A stretch of DNA of 64,000 bases from Delphinapterus leucas (GCF_002288925.2 NW_022097996.1:12954139-13018138), one strand, 5' to 3'; positions 52,417-63,402 are shown, numbered from the stretch's first letter. The notes: a model not told the origin generated them from the letters alone. Numbers and translations: made by a program.

Positions 52417-52645
52417 AGAGAGTGGGAATGACATATACACACTACTATATCCAAAATAGATAACTAATAAGGACCTACCGTATAGCACAGAGAACTCTAC
52501 TCAATACTTTGTAATGGCCCATATGGGAAAAGAATCTAAAAAAGAACAGATACATGTATATGTATAACTGATTCACTTTGCTGTACACCTGAAACTAACA
52601 CAACATTGCAAATCAACTAGACTCCAATAAAAATTTTAAAAAAAA
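52417..52645 (+). mobile_element. 5'-truncated L1 3'-end insertion
   Basis: TACCGTATAGCACAGAGAAC, TACATGTATATGTATAACTG, CTGTACACCTGAAACTAACA and AGACTCCAATAAAAATTTTA are L1 3' UTR in sense. TTTTTGTTG at 52408-52416 and 52646-52654 is the apparent duplication. Inserted near the 3' end of the LTR. Confidence 0.88.
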
Positions 52646-52654
52646 TTTTTGTTG

Positions 52655-52708
52655 TTTAAGCCACTTAGTTTGTGGTCCTTTGTCATGACAGCCCTAATGG
52701 ACCAATAC
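52655..52708 (+). mobile_element. MLT1-like LTR, third part (3' end)
   Basis: TTTAAGCCACTTAGTTTGTG, ACAGCCCTAATGGACCAATA are the terminal end of the LTR. Confidence 0.85.
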
Positions 52709-52854
52709 AATGGCTGACTATGGTTATTCATACTAATTCATTTTCATGATTCATAGCTTCAGGGCTTTCCCATCTTCTATAGGACATATGTTTCTAGAAT
52801 ATTTCATTATAGTTTTATGAAACAAAATTCCACGAATGGGGATTTATAAGATTA

Positions 52855-52950
52855 TAGGTGTGGAATGGCTCTTAGAGACCATCTTCTGGCAGATACAGAA
52901 ATTGAGGCCCTGGGAGATGAGGTGACTGACTTCAGGTCACATAGGAAGTT
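52855..52950 (-). mobile_element. MIR fragment
   Basis: GGCAGATACAGAAATTGAGG, CCCTGGGAGATGAGGTGACT and TCAGGTCACATAGGAAG match antisense MIR. Confidence 0.65.
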
Positions 52951-54789
52951 TCATTTGTTTGTTTTTTCATGCTACTTACCCTTGGACTCTACCGGGCCAC
53001 ACTGATGTTCTCTGTTTTGGCCTATTTAGAGAACAGTCTATCAATGGTACAGCTCTCTCTCCAGGAAGAAGCACATAGTGGCCTTTGTGTTAGGGCCAAT
53101 CCCTGCTCCGTTCTTTACCCGTGTTTGCTAGAGCTCCCTGAGATGTACAGAAAATGCAGATCTCATTACTCTAGCGCCAGTTACCGTGGACCTTTGGAGA
53201 TCATCATGTTTCCATACAATAAACTCCTCTACTGCCCTGGGAGAGAATTCTCTTAATTCCTATGTCCTCGGCCTTGAGATCTGATGGATTTTTCCAGCAA
53301 TACGGTACTAGGTCTGCATTGCTTTACTTGTAATGTAGTAATTAGTCTCTGAGGGAGCACATAAAGCCTCTTTTTCTAAGCATAACCTGAGAATGTCTGA
53401 TGAGTTTGTAAGCAGCTCTTTGCAGGAAACCGCCCTCAGCAGGAAGCCCCTTTTCTTGTCACTTTAGCAAAGCTATATGGTAACTAACTTTTAAATCAGG
53501 CAGCCCCACACCCTACTCATCTCTGGCCCAAGCACACCTTTCATATCTTTTGATCACACAGTACCTTGCCTAGGTTGTCAGTTATTTCTGTAGATGAAAG
53601 AAGTAGAAATGAAGAACAAGTAATTAACGGATGACCTGACATCTCCCTAGCTTCCCCCTCAGTAATCTCCCGAACAAACTGTGTGACCAAACTGTGTGAA
53701 CAAGGTAACATCCTGAGGAAGGTCACGAGGAGTTGACAAGCCTGCACACAAGCTGGCACACAGTGGGGGATGATTAACTGAGATTACTTCCCTCCTTTCC
53801 CTTAAAACTTTCACGGCCAAGCAGAATCTTTGGAGGTGGTTTCTGGGGGACCCTGAGTCCACCATCTACCCAGATTGCTGGCATTCTGATTAAAGGCACC
53901 TTTCCCTTCTCCCGTTTGTGAGCATGTAATTGATTTTGTAAGCAGCAAGCAGCAGGGCCCAATTCATTCGGTAACAGTTCTCCTCTGTTGAGAATCTCTG
54001 AACAGAACCGCTAGGGGTTTTGGTTGTCTCCAGCCTGCAGTACAAATACCCCTGTTGGGCTCTCTGTGGAATGCATCCAGGGGCCAAGGATAGCAGCTCT
54101 GTGGTCCTGCACTGCAGAAGTCAGTGCTTGGAGGTCAAGCAAATCCGGGGTTGAGATGCTTAACTGTCCCCTCTGTTCTCAGGAAGCCCTGTGGGCTGGC
54201 TCCACACCACCTCACGTGGTTACCTTACCTAGTTAGTCACGTTATCAACAAATCATTCACACCAAAGGCAGAGGAGGTGTGTCCTCACACCTTCTCCTGC
54301 TCTTCTACACCCCCTAGGAATGGCCCGATGACTCCAAATTTGAAGCCAGATACTTCATACCTATTGAGTAAGGTATGAATTGGGTGTGAGGTTTTACAAT
54401 TTTTCAATGGGGTAAGTTACACTAAAATATTGGCCTAAAATAAAAATCCATCAATTACAGTTTATTTCTGAGACTTGGGGAAACACACATGTGCAAAAGC
54501 AAACTGTTAGGCTGCTGGTTGGAAGAATGGAAGCATCTTGCTCCAAACTGTTGTCTGACTGTTGAAACGTCACCATTGTTGTTTCATCCATGTATTAAAA
54601 ATATACACACCCTTCCCTGGGGGAAATCTCAGTATAAGTTACTTACATCCTAGCATGACTAAGGGATCTGAGAGGAAGAAGGCTCTTTTCAGCTGAAGCC
54701 TGGGCAAGTTGGGCTGATGCTCAGTCCATGTTCTGTGTTCCGTACCTGTTCCTGCCTTTGTCATTTACTTGATGGTAAGAGGCAGCATC
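52951..54789. other. Unassigned sequence
   Basis: No gene or confident repeat recognised. Overlapping short frames between 53541 and 54378 show no domain. Confidence 0.45.
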
Positions 54790-54806
54790 AAAGAAGGGGA
54801 GGCTGG

Positions 54807-55250
54807 GGACTTCCCCTGGTGGCCCAGTGGTTAAAAATCTGCCTGCCAATGCAGGGGACACGGGTTAGAGCCCTGGTCCGGGAAAACCCCACATGCTGCG
54901 GAGCAACTAAGCCCGTGCACCACAACTACTGAGCCTGTGCCCTAGAGCCTGTGAGCCACAACTACTGAGCCCGTGTGCCACAACTACTGAAGCCCGTGTG
55001 CTACAACTACTGAGCCTGCACTCTAGAGCCCAGAAGCCACAACTACTGAGCCCACGTGCCACAACTACTGAAGCCCGTGCACCTATAGCTGGTGCTCCGC
55101 AACAAGAGAAGCCACCGCAATCAGAAGCCCACGCACCGCAACAAAGAGTAGTCCCCACTCGCCGCAACTAGAGAAAGCCCGTGTGCGGCAACGAAGATCC
55201 AACGCAGCCAAAAATAAATTAAATAAAATAAAAGCATTAAAAAAAAAAGA
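54807..55250 (+). mobile_element. CHR-type SINE, expanded long form, perfect TSD
   Basis: About 444 bp: GGGACTTCCCCTGGTGGCCC head, six copies of ACAACTACTGA between 54922 and 55071, then GGTGCTCCGCAACAAGAGAA, CGCAACTAGAGAAAGCCCGT and an AAATAAATTAAATAAAAT tail. AAAGAAGGGGAGGCTGG at 54790-54806 and 55251-55267 is a perfect 17 bp duplication. The tandem units explain the extra length. Confidence 0.96.
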
Positions 55251-55465
55251 AAAGAAGGGGAGGCTGGAGGGTTACAGATACATATTCCTGAAGCCACAAC
55301 TTTACTATGGCCTGCTGCAAAATGAGAGGGATGTGGGAAGTCTGGACCATCTTCCATCTCCCGATTGCCTTGCAAGCTTGTGGGTGAAGGGACGATGGGT
55401 ACCAGAAGGAAAGTCAAAAGAATATGTTCAATTAGTCATTAAGTGTGCATTAAACATTTCCTCTG

Positions 55466-55609
55466 GGGACTTCCCTGGTGGCCCAGTGGTTAGGACTCCA
55501 TGCTTCCACCGCAGGGAGATGCAGGTTCCATCCCTGGTTGGGGAACTAAGATCCCGCATGCCTTGTCGCGGTGTGGCCAAAAAAAAAAAATTTAAAAACA
55601 ACAACAAAA
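55466..55609 (+). mobile_element. CHR-type SINE, short form, TSD
   Basis: GGGACTTCCCTGGTGGCCCA, GGTTCCATCCCTGG (B box), CGCGGTGTGGCC and an A tail with ACAACAAC. ATTTCCTCTG at 55456-55465 and 55610-55619 is a perfect 10 bp duplication. Confidence 0.93.
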
Positions 55610-55619
55610 ATTTCCTCTG

Positions 55620-58149
55620 TGCACAGAACTTTAGTACACACTGTTGGTATTTTAAAAATATCCAATATGTGGTTTCCTCCCTGGAGGCACCTACAGTTTA
55701 GTTGGGGAGATAAGATTTCCGCAGAACCTCTCTTTCTTCATAAAGAACCTCTCAGCCTTCATAAAGGTGGAGTGGTTCTTAGCTGCCTGAGAATACATAA
55801 ATGCCTGGAAAGCACAGGAATGGTCTCCGTGGAGTCACAAGGTCCTTTCCAAACACAGGAAGCCTGAGACCTGCTGGATGTGAACATCGGGACCTGGCGG
55901 GTTGCCTTTCTCCTGAAACTTGGTCAACAAGTTGGGTCAGCTGACTACAGGGTCTCTAAGCGTTTTTTTCCAGCTACCCAAACAAACTCCTCCATTGGTC
56001 CAGCCACAAACCTAAGAGGGCCACATAACTCCTCTACCATTTTTTCTTTCTTTTGAGAGTATAATGGCTTGAAAATGAAGCCAGTCTGCTCTTGGTATAT
56101 TTTGGGAATTTTCTACCCTTCTCAGAGTTCAGATTCCATCCAAAAGGGAAGAGACTTAGTCTCTCTCCCCACGGATAGAAAGTGACCCAGACACAGGTTG
56201 CAAAGTTTAGAGATAGGAGCAAGCTTTTGGCAAGAGTGGGGGCCAATGAGATTTCACTAGGCCGAGGAGAAAGTTGGATGAAGAAAGCAAAAGTTGTGTT
56301 ACTTCACAACCTGGCTCGAGTTACATCAAGACATTTTCCCTCGTAGGCAGGTTGGCCATTCCTTATTCCCTTGGTGTCATTTATTCCCTAGTAACAAACT
56401 AATTATAACAGACCCATAACTCAGCAATTAAGAATAACGTATGTTCCTTTCCTAAGGGAGAATGAATCAAGTATCCCAGGCAGGATCCTTTTATCATTTT
56501 GTTAACTACCTAAGAAGCAGGGAGCTCCTTTCATCCAAGCTGCCTTAAATATCACAGGGTCTGCTATATAGCCTGAGGCAGTAAATAGCTTCCATTTTGC
56601 ACCAGATACATTTTGAGTTCTCTCTCTCTCTCTCTCTTTTTTCATTTATAAACAAAAGAAAAACAAAGAAACTTAAAAGCAGCAGGAACAGCACAGTGTA
56701 CTGCCCTTTGCTCATCACCAAATTATTCCTTTTGTCCTGGCATTAAACAGTAGATGGCAATAAAGAAAGCCCCAGGAGCACAATATTCTTGGGATTGTAT
56801 CAGGGTGGAAGATTCAAGATCCATCCATTCAAGATGTCTCTGCTCTGCCCCTCAACCAAGAGGCTCTTATTGTTCTCCACACTGTTTTAGAATGAAATAT
56901 ATTTTTGCAGTGGTAGAGAGAATGTATGAGTAGCTCAAGACTTCCTGTCTGAAGATTCTTTCTCTCAAAAAGAGGTACAGGAGAGGGGGAAAAAAAACCC
57001 TACCCTGAAAATCAAAATAGACTTGCTTGGTATGATTTTATTTAAGAAAACTTGATACCTGTGCAAAGCCCAGGTTGCCTGTTGTTGGCGTCTAAACTAG
57101 AACAAAAAAGAACTTTCCTATAAAATTCCTAGTGAAGCAAAACTCTCATAGAATCGAAATTACTCTTTTTCTCTGAAGTGATGAGTCATTGTAATTGGGC
57201 GTCACGACTCATGCCTAAGTGTAACCAGAAAATCCTTCAGCCTCATTTTGACTACAAAAGTCAATTCTAATCAATCAGTTCCCGGCTTAAAATAACATGT
57301 CAAGTTTGGTAAAGATATTTGCAGATCAGTTTCTCTCTGCTTTGATCTAAATTTAAAGAAAAAAAGCGTTCAGATTTTAGATGATAAATAATATTCTTGA
57401 AAGCTGAAAAGGAGATGCAATATCCCATAATACTTCTCAAAACAGGAGAAATTTGGAATTGGAATAGAAGATGGGTTTGCTATGGGTAGGGGGAGGAAGG
57501 GCAAGAATATTAAATAAGCTTCTTGGAAGGTCCAGGAGCTACGGACCACTGCAGTCCTCCAGGGGGTGCCCCCAGTGGAAGGAGGAAGCAAGATGAAAAC
57601 CTTTACATTTCCACACGTAGGTCAAGTATTATTCATGTAATAAACACACCAGGAAACTACCATAGCTGACAGTTCCCAAATCAGGAGACGTGGTTCCCTA
57701 TTGGAGACCCCAGATGTCCTGATTCCAGAATGAATGAGCACAGCTGGTTCACAAAGAGGCAGCCACTACCCCATGTGCTAGAACTGCCAAAAGAGCTTTC
57801 TGTCCTCAGTGTCTCCCCCACTGCTTGCTTGGCACCCTCGCTATAGTATTTAAATTATCTGCATCTGAATTACTTATAGGTAATTAAAAAAAAAAAAAAA
57901 GAACTCAAGGCAGCTGGTGCCTCACTGTGAGACCAATGATATAGCTGTTGATAATTCTCTAGCCCCTACAGTACTCGTTCTGACTGTTGAGGTTGCTAAA
58001 GACTCTGTTGAAAATCACGTGCAACATATGGTTCCTCTTTCTAGAAAAATGCACAGATGCAGGCAAGTTTGTATGTAAGTTCAGATGGTTCACAAATCTC
58101 TCGAAGTCCACCTATGAAGCCAACCCATCTCTGTTTCTCAGATTTGACT
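55620..58149. other. Unassigned sequence
   Basis: No gene recognised. A CT tract lies at 56622-56638 and an A run at about 57883-57897. 56050-56600 has an LTR-like feel but I cannot support it. AP-1-like cores lie at 57182-57188 (TGAGTCA). Confidence 0.45.
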
Positions 58150-58412
58150 GCCCTCCCCTGTACTCATTCTCCACTTACGCTCAATCTCACCTCCTCCATG
58201 AAGTCTTCCACGGTTTCCCCCATCTAAACACCTCTAGCTCTCACCACCTGCACAGCTCGTTTGTGTTCTCTTAGAAGGTGTGTTTTCTTTTCATTCACAA
58301 GGGTCTTGTCTTCCTGAAGGCTCATATGCTCCTTGAAAGTAGGTAGGTTGTGTTCTTCAATTTTGTATCTCCAGAGCATTGGGTAGGAAAGAAGGACTCT
58401 GTTATGCCTCTT
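58150..58412 (+). mobile_element. L2 3' end
   Basis: CTCAATCTCACCTCCTCCAT, GAAGTCTTCCACGGTTTCCC, CATCTAAACACCTCTAGCTC and CACAAGGGTCTTGTCTTCCT, CTCCAGAGCATTGGGTAGG match the sense L2 3' end. Confidence 0.65.
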
Positions 58413-58663
58413 ACCCAATACACAATTTTTCCCCACTATGATCAATTTCTGATAGATGCAACATTTTCCCTTAACATTAGAAAGCAGCAAATGACACGTT
58501 TTCCCCTCCTTTGGACAGAGACTGCCAAACCCAGGGGAGCATGAAGCAAAGTGATTCAGTTATACGTATACATATATAAATTCTTTTCAGATTCTTTTCC
58601 ATTATAGCTTATTACAAGATATTTAATATAGTTCCCTGTGCTATACAGGACCTTGTTGTTTTA

Positions 58664-58870
58664 TCTTTTTTTTTTTTTTTGCGGTACGCGGACCTCTCAC
58701 TGCTGTGGCCTCTCCCGTTGCGGAGCACAGGCTCCGGACGCGCAGGCTTAGTGGCCATGGCTCACGGGCCCATCCACTCCGTGGCATGTGGGACCTTCCC
58801 GGACCGGGGCACGAACCCGTGCCCCCTGCATCAGCAGGCGGACTCTCAACCACTGCGCCACAAGGGAAGC
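58664..58870 (-). mobile_element. CHR-type SINE, compact form
   Basis: T tail, GCGGTACGCGGACCTCTCAC, core and CACAAGGGAAGCCC at the head (the usual CCACCAGGGAAG changed). The flanks CCTTGTTGTTTTATC and CCTTGTTTATC resemble a damaged duplication. Inserted in the L1. Confidence 0.93.
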
Positions 58871-59166
58871 CCTTGTTTATCTATTTTATATGTAGTACTG
58901 TGTATCTGCTAATCCCAAATCCCTAATTTATCCCTGCCCCCCCTTTCCCTTTGGTAACCATAAGTTTGTTTTCTGTGTCTGTGAGTCTATTTCTGTTTTC
59001 TAAGTAAATTCATTTGTATAATTTTTTTTTAGATTCCACATATAAGTGATATCATATGATATCTTTCTTTGTCTGACTTACTTCACTTAGTATGATAATC
59101 TCTAGGTCCATCCATGTTGCTTCAAATGGTATTATTTCATTCTTTTTTATGGCTGAGTAATGGTCC

Positions 59167-59170
<4 letters not shown>

Positions 59171-59202
<32 letters not shown>
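59171..59202. repeat. TG microsatellite within L1
   Basis: About 14 TG units ending in TATATACACC. It has grown at the TTGTATAT site usual in this part of L1. Confidence 0.85.
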
Positions 59203-59204
<2 letters not shown>

Positions 59205-59380
59205 CACCACATCTTTATCCATTCATCTGAAGATGGACTTTGAGGTTGCTTCCATGTCTTGGCTATTGTAAATAGTTAGCTCCCTTTTATATCCATCTAT
59301 TTATTTACCATTTTCAGAGTCTTCATTCCTTCCTAGACATCTTCTGTCTAGTATCATTCGCTCTTGGCCCTTGGTTCTTT

Positions 59381-59787
59381 TTTTTTTTTTTAATTGGAGT
59401 ATAAATGCTGTGTTAGTTTTAAAACACATTTTTATTTTTAAAATAAATTTATTTATTTATTTTTGGCCGCGTTGGGTTTTCGTTGCTGCGCGCGGGCTTT
59501 CTCTAGTTTTGGCGAGTGGGGGGCTACTCTTGGTTGCGGGTGTGCGGGCTTCTCATTGCGGTGGCTTCTCTTGCTGTGGAGCATGGGTTCTAGGCACATG
59601 GGCTTCAGTAGTTGTGGCATGTGGGCTCAGTAGTTGTGGCTTACGGGCTCTAGAGCACAGGCTCAGTAGTTGTGGTGGATGGGCTTAGTTGCTCCTCAGC
59701 ATGTGGGATCTTCTCGGACCAGGGCTCGAACCCATGTCCCCTGCATTGGCAGGTGGATTCTTAACCACTGCACCACCAGGGAAGTCC
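59381..59787 (-). mobile_element. CHR SINE fused to an L1 3' tail
   Basis: 59452-59787 is an antisense long-form CHR SINE (GGCCGCGTTGGGTTTTCGTT at the tail side, CCACCAGGGAAGTCCC at the head). Its tail side continues into AATTGGAGTATAAATGCTGT, GTTAGTTTT (59391-59420), which is antisense L1 3' UTR, and then a T run. CCCTTGGTTCTTT (59368-59380) and CCTTTGGTTCTTT (59788-59800) bracket the whole composite. Confidence 0.8.
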
Positions 59788-59789
59788 CC

Positions 59790-60990
59790 CTTTGGTTCTT
59801 TATAATTCTTATAATGCAGGTCTGCTGGCAGCAAATTCTCTTAACTTTCATTTGTCAGACATGTCTTTATTTTACCCCCTCTCTTAAAAGAACTTTTTAT
59901 TGGATATAGAATTATAAATAACTTGACTTTTTTTTCAACATTGAAAAGATGTCTTTTCATTGTCTTCTGGCCTCTGTTTCTGACAAGAAATCAGTGGTCA
60001 TCCTTATCTTTCTGTGTAAGTAATGTGTCTTTTTCTCTGCCTGCTTCAAGACCTTCTCTTCATCTTTGATTTTCAGCAATTTTACTTGTTATGCTTGTGT
60101 GTGTTTTTAAAAATATTTATTCCTTTTGGAATTTGCCAAGCCTCTTGGATCTGTAATATTTTTCATCAATTTTGAGAAATTTTGCCATTATTTCCTCAAA
60201 ATATCTTTTTCTGCTCAACATTAATCTCTCCTCTTTCTGAAGTTCCAATTACATGCATGTTAGACTGTTTGATATTGTCCCACAGGTCCTCTGAGTTTCT
60301 GTTCAGTTTTCTTCAATCTTTTTTCTGTTATTTCTTCATATTGAATACTTTCCGTTCATCCATTTTCAAGTTTACTGACTCTCTTTTCTTGCCATCTCCA
60401 ATAAGTGATTAAACCCATCAGTGAATTTTTCATTTCAGCTGTATTTTTTAGTTCTAAAATTTTGATTTCCTTCGTTTTTTTAAAGTTTTTATTTCTCTGC
60501 TGGGATTTCCTATCTCTTCATTTGTTAGACCATGTTTTTCTTTCCTTCTTTGCACGTATTTTCATTCAGTTCTTTGAACCTATTTATCATAGCTGATTGA
60601 AAACCTTTGTCTACTCAATCCAACATCTAAGCCACTTCAGACTGGTTGGTACTGACTGCTATTTTTTTTGGTTCTGGATCACATTTTCCCACTTTTTAGT
60701 TTGTCTAGTAATTTTTGATTGAGTACTGGATATTTTGAATAGTATGTTGTAAAGATTCTGAGTTCTGCTATCTTCCTCTGAAGAGTGTTAATTCTTGTTT
60801 TAGGAGGCGGCTCAGTTACTGGCTGATCACCTTTAACTTGAATAAGCTTAGTCTGGTACTTTGTTATAGAATCTGTGGAAAGCACAAGGTATTTCCCAAG
60901 CTCCTCTACCCTGATAGGCTGCAATCTTCAAATTCTGTCTCTCCTGAGATTTTGTCAGGGTTTAGTTTTAGGCTTTGTTAATGCAGGTCT
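59790..60990 (-). mobile_element. Ancient L1/HAL1-like sequence, left part
   Basis: Antisense landmarks of an old L1-derived repeat: TTATAATGCAGGTCTGCTGG, TGGATATAGAATTATAAATA, GGCCTCTGTTTCTGACAAGA, GATATTGTCCCACAGGTCCT, CTTTGAACCTATTTATCATA. It continues at 61715 after DNA transposon insertions. No frame survives, although the sequence is long. Confidence 0.6.
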
Positions 60991-61013
60991 GGAATAGGTC
61001 TTACTATAGTGCA

Positions 61014-61187
61014 TGTGTGGATCCTTGGGCCAATCCTACCTACCTGTTTTTGAAAATAAAGTTTTATTGGAACACAGTCATGCTCTTCATTTACATATTG
61101 TCTAGGACTGGTTTTGTGCTACCATGGCAGAATTGAGTAGCTGCAATAGAAACTGTATGGCCTGCACAGGCAAACGTATTTACCATA
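61014..61187 (-). mobile_element. hAT/Charlie-like DNA transposon, left part
   Basis: AAATAAAGTTTTATTGGAAC, ATATTGTCTAGGACTGGTTT, TGCTACCATGGCAGAATTGA, GTAGCTGCAATAGAAACTGT, ATGGCCTGCACAGGC match a Charlie-like hAT element. It resumes at 61682 with CTTTTACAGAAAAAGTTTAC. No transposase remains. Confidence 0.7.
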
Positions 61188-61679
61188 CAGTAAGTCCCCT
61201 ACATACGAACCTTCAAGTTGCGAACTTTCAAAGATGCGAATGTATGTTCGCATGTCCAGTCGTAATTTAGTTCACGTGTCTGGCGTACATGTCACACATA
61301 TATGTGACAACCACCTCTACAAGTGGTTGTGGTTTTGTGTACTTTACTGCACAGTACTGTATAGAGTACAGTAATACAGTGTCTTTATTTCCTGCCTGTT
61401 CACTCGGTGCCAGACCCTGGATGCCAGCTGTTGTTCTGTACTACTACTGTACTTTCCAAGGTACTCTACTGTAAGATTAAAAGTGTTTTCTTTATTTTTT
61501 GTGTTTGTTTTTCATGTATTATTTGTGTGAAAAGTATTATAAACCTATTACAGTACAGTACTATATAGCCGATTGTGTTAGTTGGGTGCCTAGGTTAATT
61601 TTGTTAGACTTAACAAACAAATTGGACTTATGAAACGCTTGCTTGGAATGGAACTCGTTTGTATGTAGGGGACTTACTC
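61188..61679 (+). mobile_element. Tigger-like non-autonomous DNA transposon
   Basis: Terminal inverted repeats: CAGTAAGTCCCCTACATAC at 61188-61206 and its complement GTATGTAGGGGACTTACTC at 61661-61679, one terminal mismatch. A TA dinucleotide lies on each side (61186-61187 and 61680-61681). TA duplication and this terminal sequence fit Tc/mariner-Tigger elements. About 492 bp. The 61-codon frame inside shows no transposase domain, so it would need a helper transposase. Strand is arbitrary. Confidence 0.85.
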
Positions 61680-61714
61680 TATTGCCTTTTACAGAAAAAG
61701 TTTACTGAATCCTG
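61680..61714 (-). mobile_element. hAT/Charlie-like DNA transposon, right terminus
   Basis: CTTTTACAGAAAAAGTTTAC, TGAATCCTG ends in CCTG, the expected hAT terminal inverted repeat. It belongs to the element that starts at 61014. Confidence 0.7.
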
Positions 61715-62335
61715 CTTTAGAGTATAGTCTTTACTCCTATGAAAAGTTCTTTCTGGTGTCTTAGCTGGATTCCAGGGGTGTTAACAAAGTGTTACTGAGA
61801 CTTTGGGTTCAAAAGTCCAAAGTCTTTGGGCACTGCTTTTCCACCAGCATTGCTAGTAACTGTTCATTTTCAACGCCATAGTAGCTGCTATCTGATGAGC
61901 CCCTGATGGTTTCTTCCTGTTCATTTACAGCCCAGTTCTCAGTCGTGGTCTCATGAGGGGCCCCCTCCCCCCGACCCCTACCCCAAACAGACTGTTGGGA
62001 AGCCCTCTCTGCAGAGCTCCCTCTTTGCTGATGCCCTATCATGCAGATTCCAGTTGTTTCAGCTCTGCTACATTCTGTTCTCTGTCTCTTCATCTCTACG
62101 TCCAAGAACTGCTTGGACTTCAGTGCTGTAGTTAGACACTTGTGTCCCAGTAGAGAGCTGGATGATTTGGGGATTTACCTTTAAGTTTTTGTCTGCCACG
62201 GATAAACAGTCTTGGGCTGCCTATGGTCCATTGCTTATAAACGGCTGCCTCAAATATTTTCACCCAGTTTCATAGTTGTTTACGGCTGGAGGACTAGTCT
62301 GGTACCAGTTACTCCATCATGGCCAGAGTATAAAT
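61715..62335 (-). mobile_element. Ancient L1/HAL1-like sequence, right part
   Basis: AGCCCCTGATGGTTTCTTCC, CATTTACAGCCCAGTTCTCA and the end GGAGGACTAGTCTGGTACCA, GTTACTCCATCATGGCCAGA continue the old L1-like repeat. The minus frame at 61809-62105 lies inside it with no known domain. Confidence 0.5.
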
Positions 62336-62834
62336 CCCTCTAGTTCTTTTGAAAATCTTATCACCCTCTTGTCAGATGATAACTTTCAGAGTCTGTGGCT
62401 CCACTTCTCATTGCTCTTCCAACTCTCAGCTTAATGCATTTCTCTTCTTCAAAAAGAAGCCAGCTTCTCTTAGGGATCTGCTAGTCATTTTCTATTTTCT
62501 CTCTCAGGGACATCTGCAGTTCACAGCCCATTTGTAAAATAAACCAACCAACATCCCCCGAATGCAGTGAGGGATAGAGCCCTTTTAGACTCTGGTAACT
62601 AGTTCCACCCACCACCTTTTGTTCCCTAGGATGATTCAGGACAATGCTCACTCACCCTTCATGGTTATGGGGTTTTAGAATGATCCTTTACAACAGAAAA
62701 TTATGTTAACATTAATCTGAATGCACATTCCCATGTACGGAAGAAGAGGAATTGGCCACAGGCTCACATACCAAACAATCAATAGATAACCTAGTCAATT
62801 CTCATCATGACAAAGGAAAGAGGGAAAGTAAACC
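62336..62834. other. Unassigned sequence
   Basis: No gene or confident repeat recognised. Confidence 0.45.
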
Positions 62835-63035
62835 TTCATTTATGGAGAAACAGTGAGGGGTCAGGCACTCTGCTAAGCACTTTCACATATATCATGTCAT
62901 TGAATTCTTACTGCAGCCTTGAAGAGATGGTATTATTATCCCCATTTTGAAGAAACAAAAAACGGTAGGCTTTGAGAGATTAAATAGTTTGTGCCAGCTC
63001 ACATCAGTCCCTGGTGAAGCCCCGAAGCCAGGGAT
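62835..63035 (-). mobile_element. MIR
   Basis: CTTCATTTATGGAGAAACAG, GGGTCAGGCACTCTGCTAAG, CACTTTCACATATATCATGT, GATGGTATTATTATCCCCAT, TTTGAGAGATTAAATAGTTT and CAGTCCCTGGTGAAGCC are antisense MIR. Confidence 0.8.
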
Positions 63036-63337
63036 GTCTGCATGACTTTGGAATTCTTTTCCAGAGAACAGAGAACCACACCGAAGAGGACACCTGGCCT
63101 CTGCCTTCTTATAGGTGCACAATTTACAGGGCTAACCATTTGTGACTTACTCTTTTAAATCTGTCCTTGGTTTAAACTGATTTTACTTGCATACAAAGGT
63201 TGATGGAAGGGGAAACACTACACAGTATGATTTTCCTTAGACTGAAATTAGCCTATCTGAGTCGAGGAGGAGAAGCACAGAATGGAAAGAGTAGAAGTGT
63301 TAGTTTAGTAAGCCAAATTTTCACTCACCCTTCTTTG

Positions 63338-63402
63338 TATTTATTTTTTTAAATTTATTGTTGTGAAGTATAGTTGATTTACAATGTTGCGTTAGTTTCT
63401 GG
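63338..63402 (-). mobile_element. Minimal 65 bp L1 insertion with 18 bp TSD
   Basis: ATTTATTTTTTTAAATTTAT followed by GTGAAGTATAGTTGATTTAC, AATGTTGCGTTAGTTTCTGG is the last part of an L1 3' UTR, antisense. TTCACTCACCCTTCTTTG is repeated perfectly at 63320-63337 and 63403-63420. Confidence 0.93.

Larger units (their letters stand above)
58548..59275 (-). mobile_element. Older L1 3' end, interrupted by a SINE
   Basis: AGTGATTCAGTTATACGTAT, TATAGCTTATTACAAGATAT and, after the SINE, TGTATCTGCTAATCCC, CCATAAGTTTGTTTTCTGTG, TGATAATCTCTAGGTCCATC and GCTGAGTAATGGTCCATTGT are antisense L1. It ends with GGCTATTGTAAATAG. ORF2 C-terminal sequence is present but not readable as a frame. Confidence 0.85.

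Noticed and set aside
54922..55071. CRISPR-like array of ACAACTACTGA repeats
   Set aside because: Units are adjacent, imperfect, inside a TSD-bounded SINE in a mammalian genome, without unique spacers of constant length.
55183..55701. 172-codon plus-strand frame
   Set aside because: It begins in one SINE tail and ends beyond another; no domain and low-complexity lysine-rich parts.
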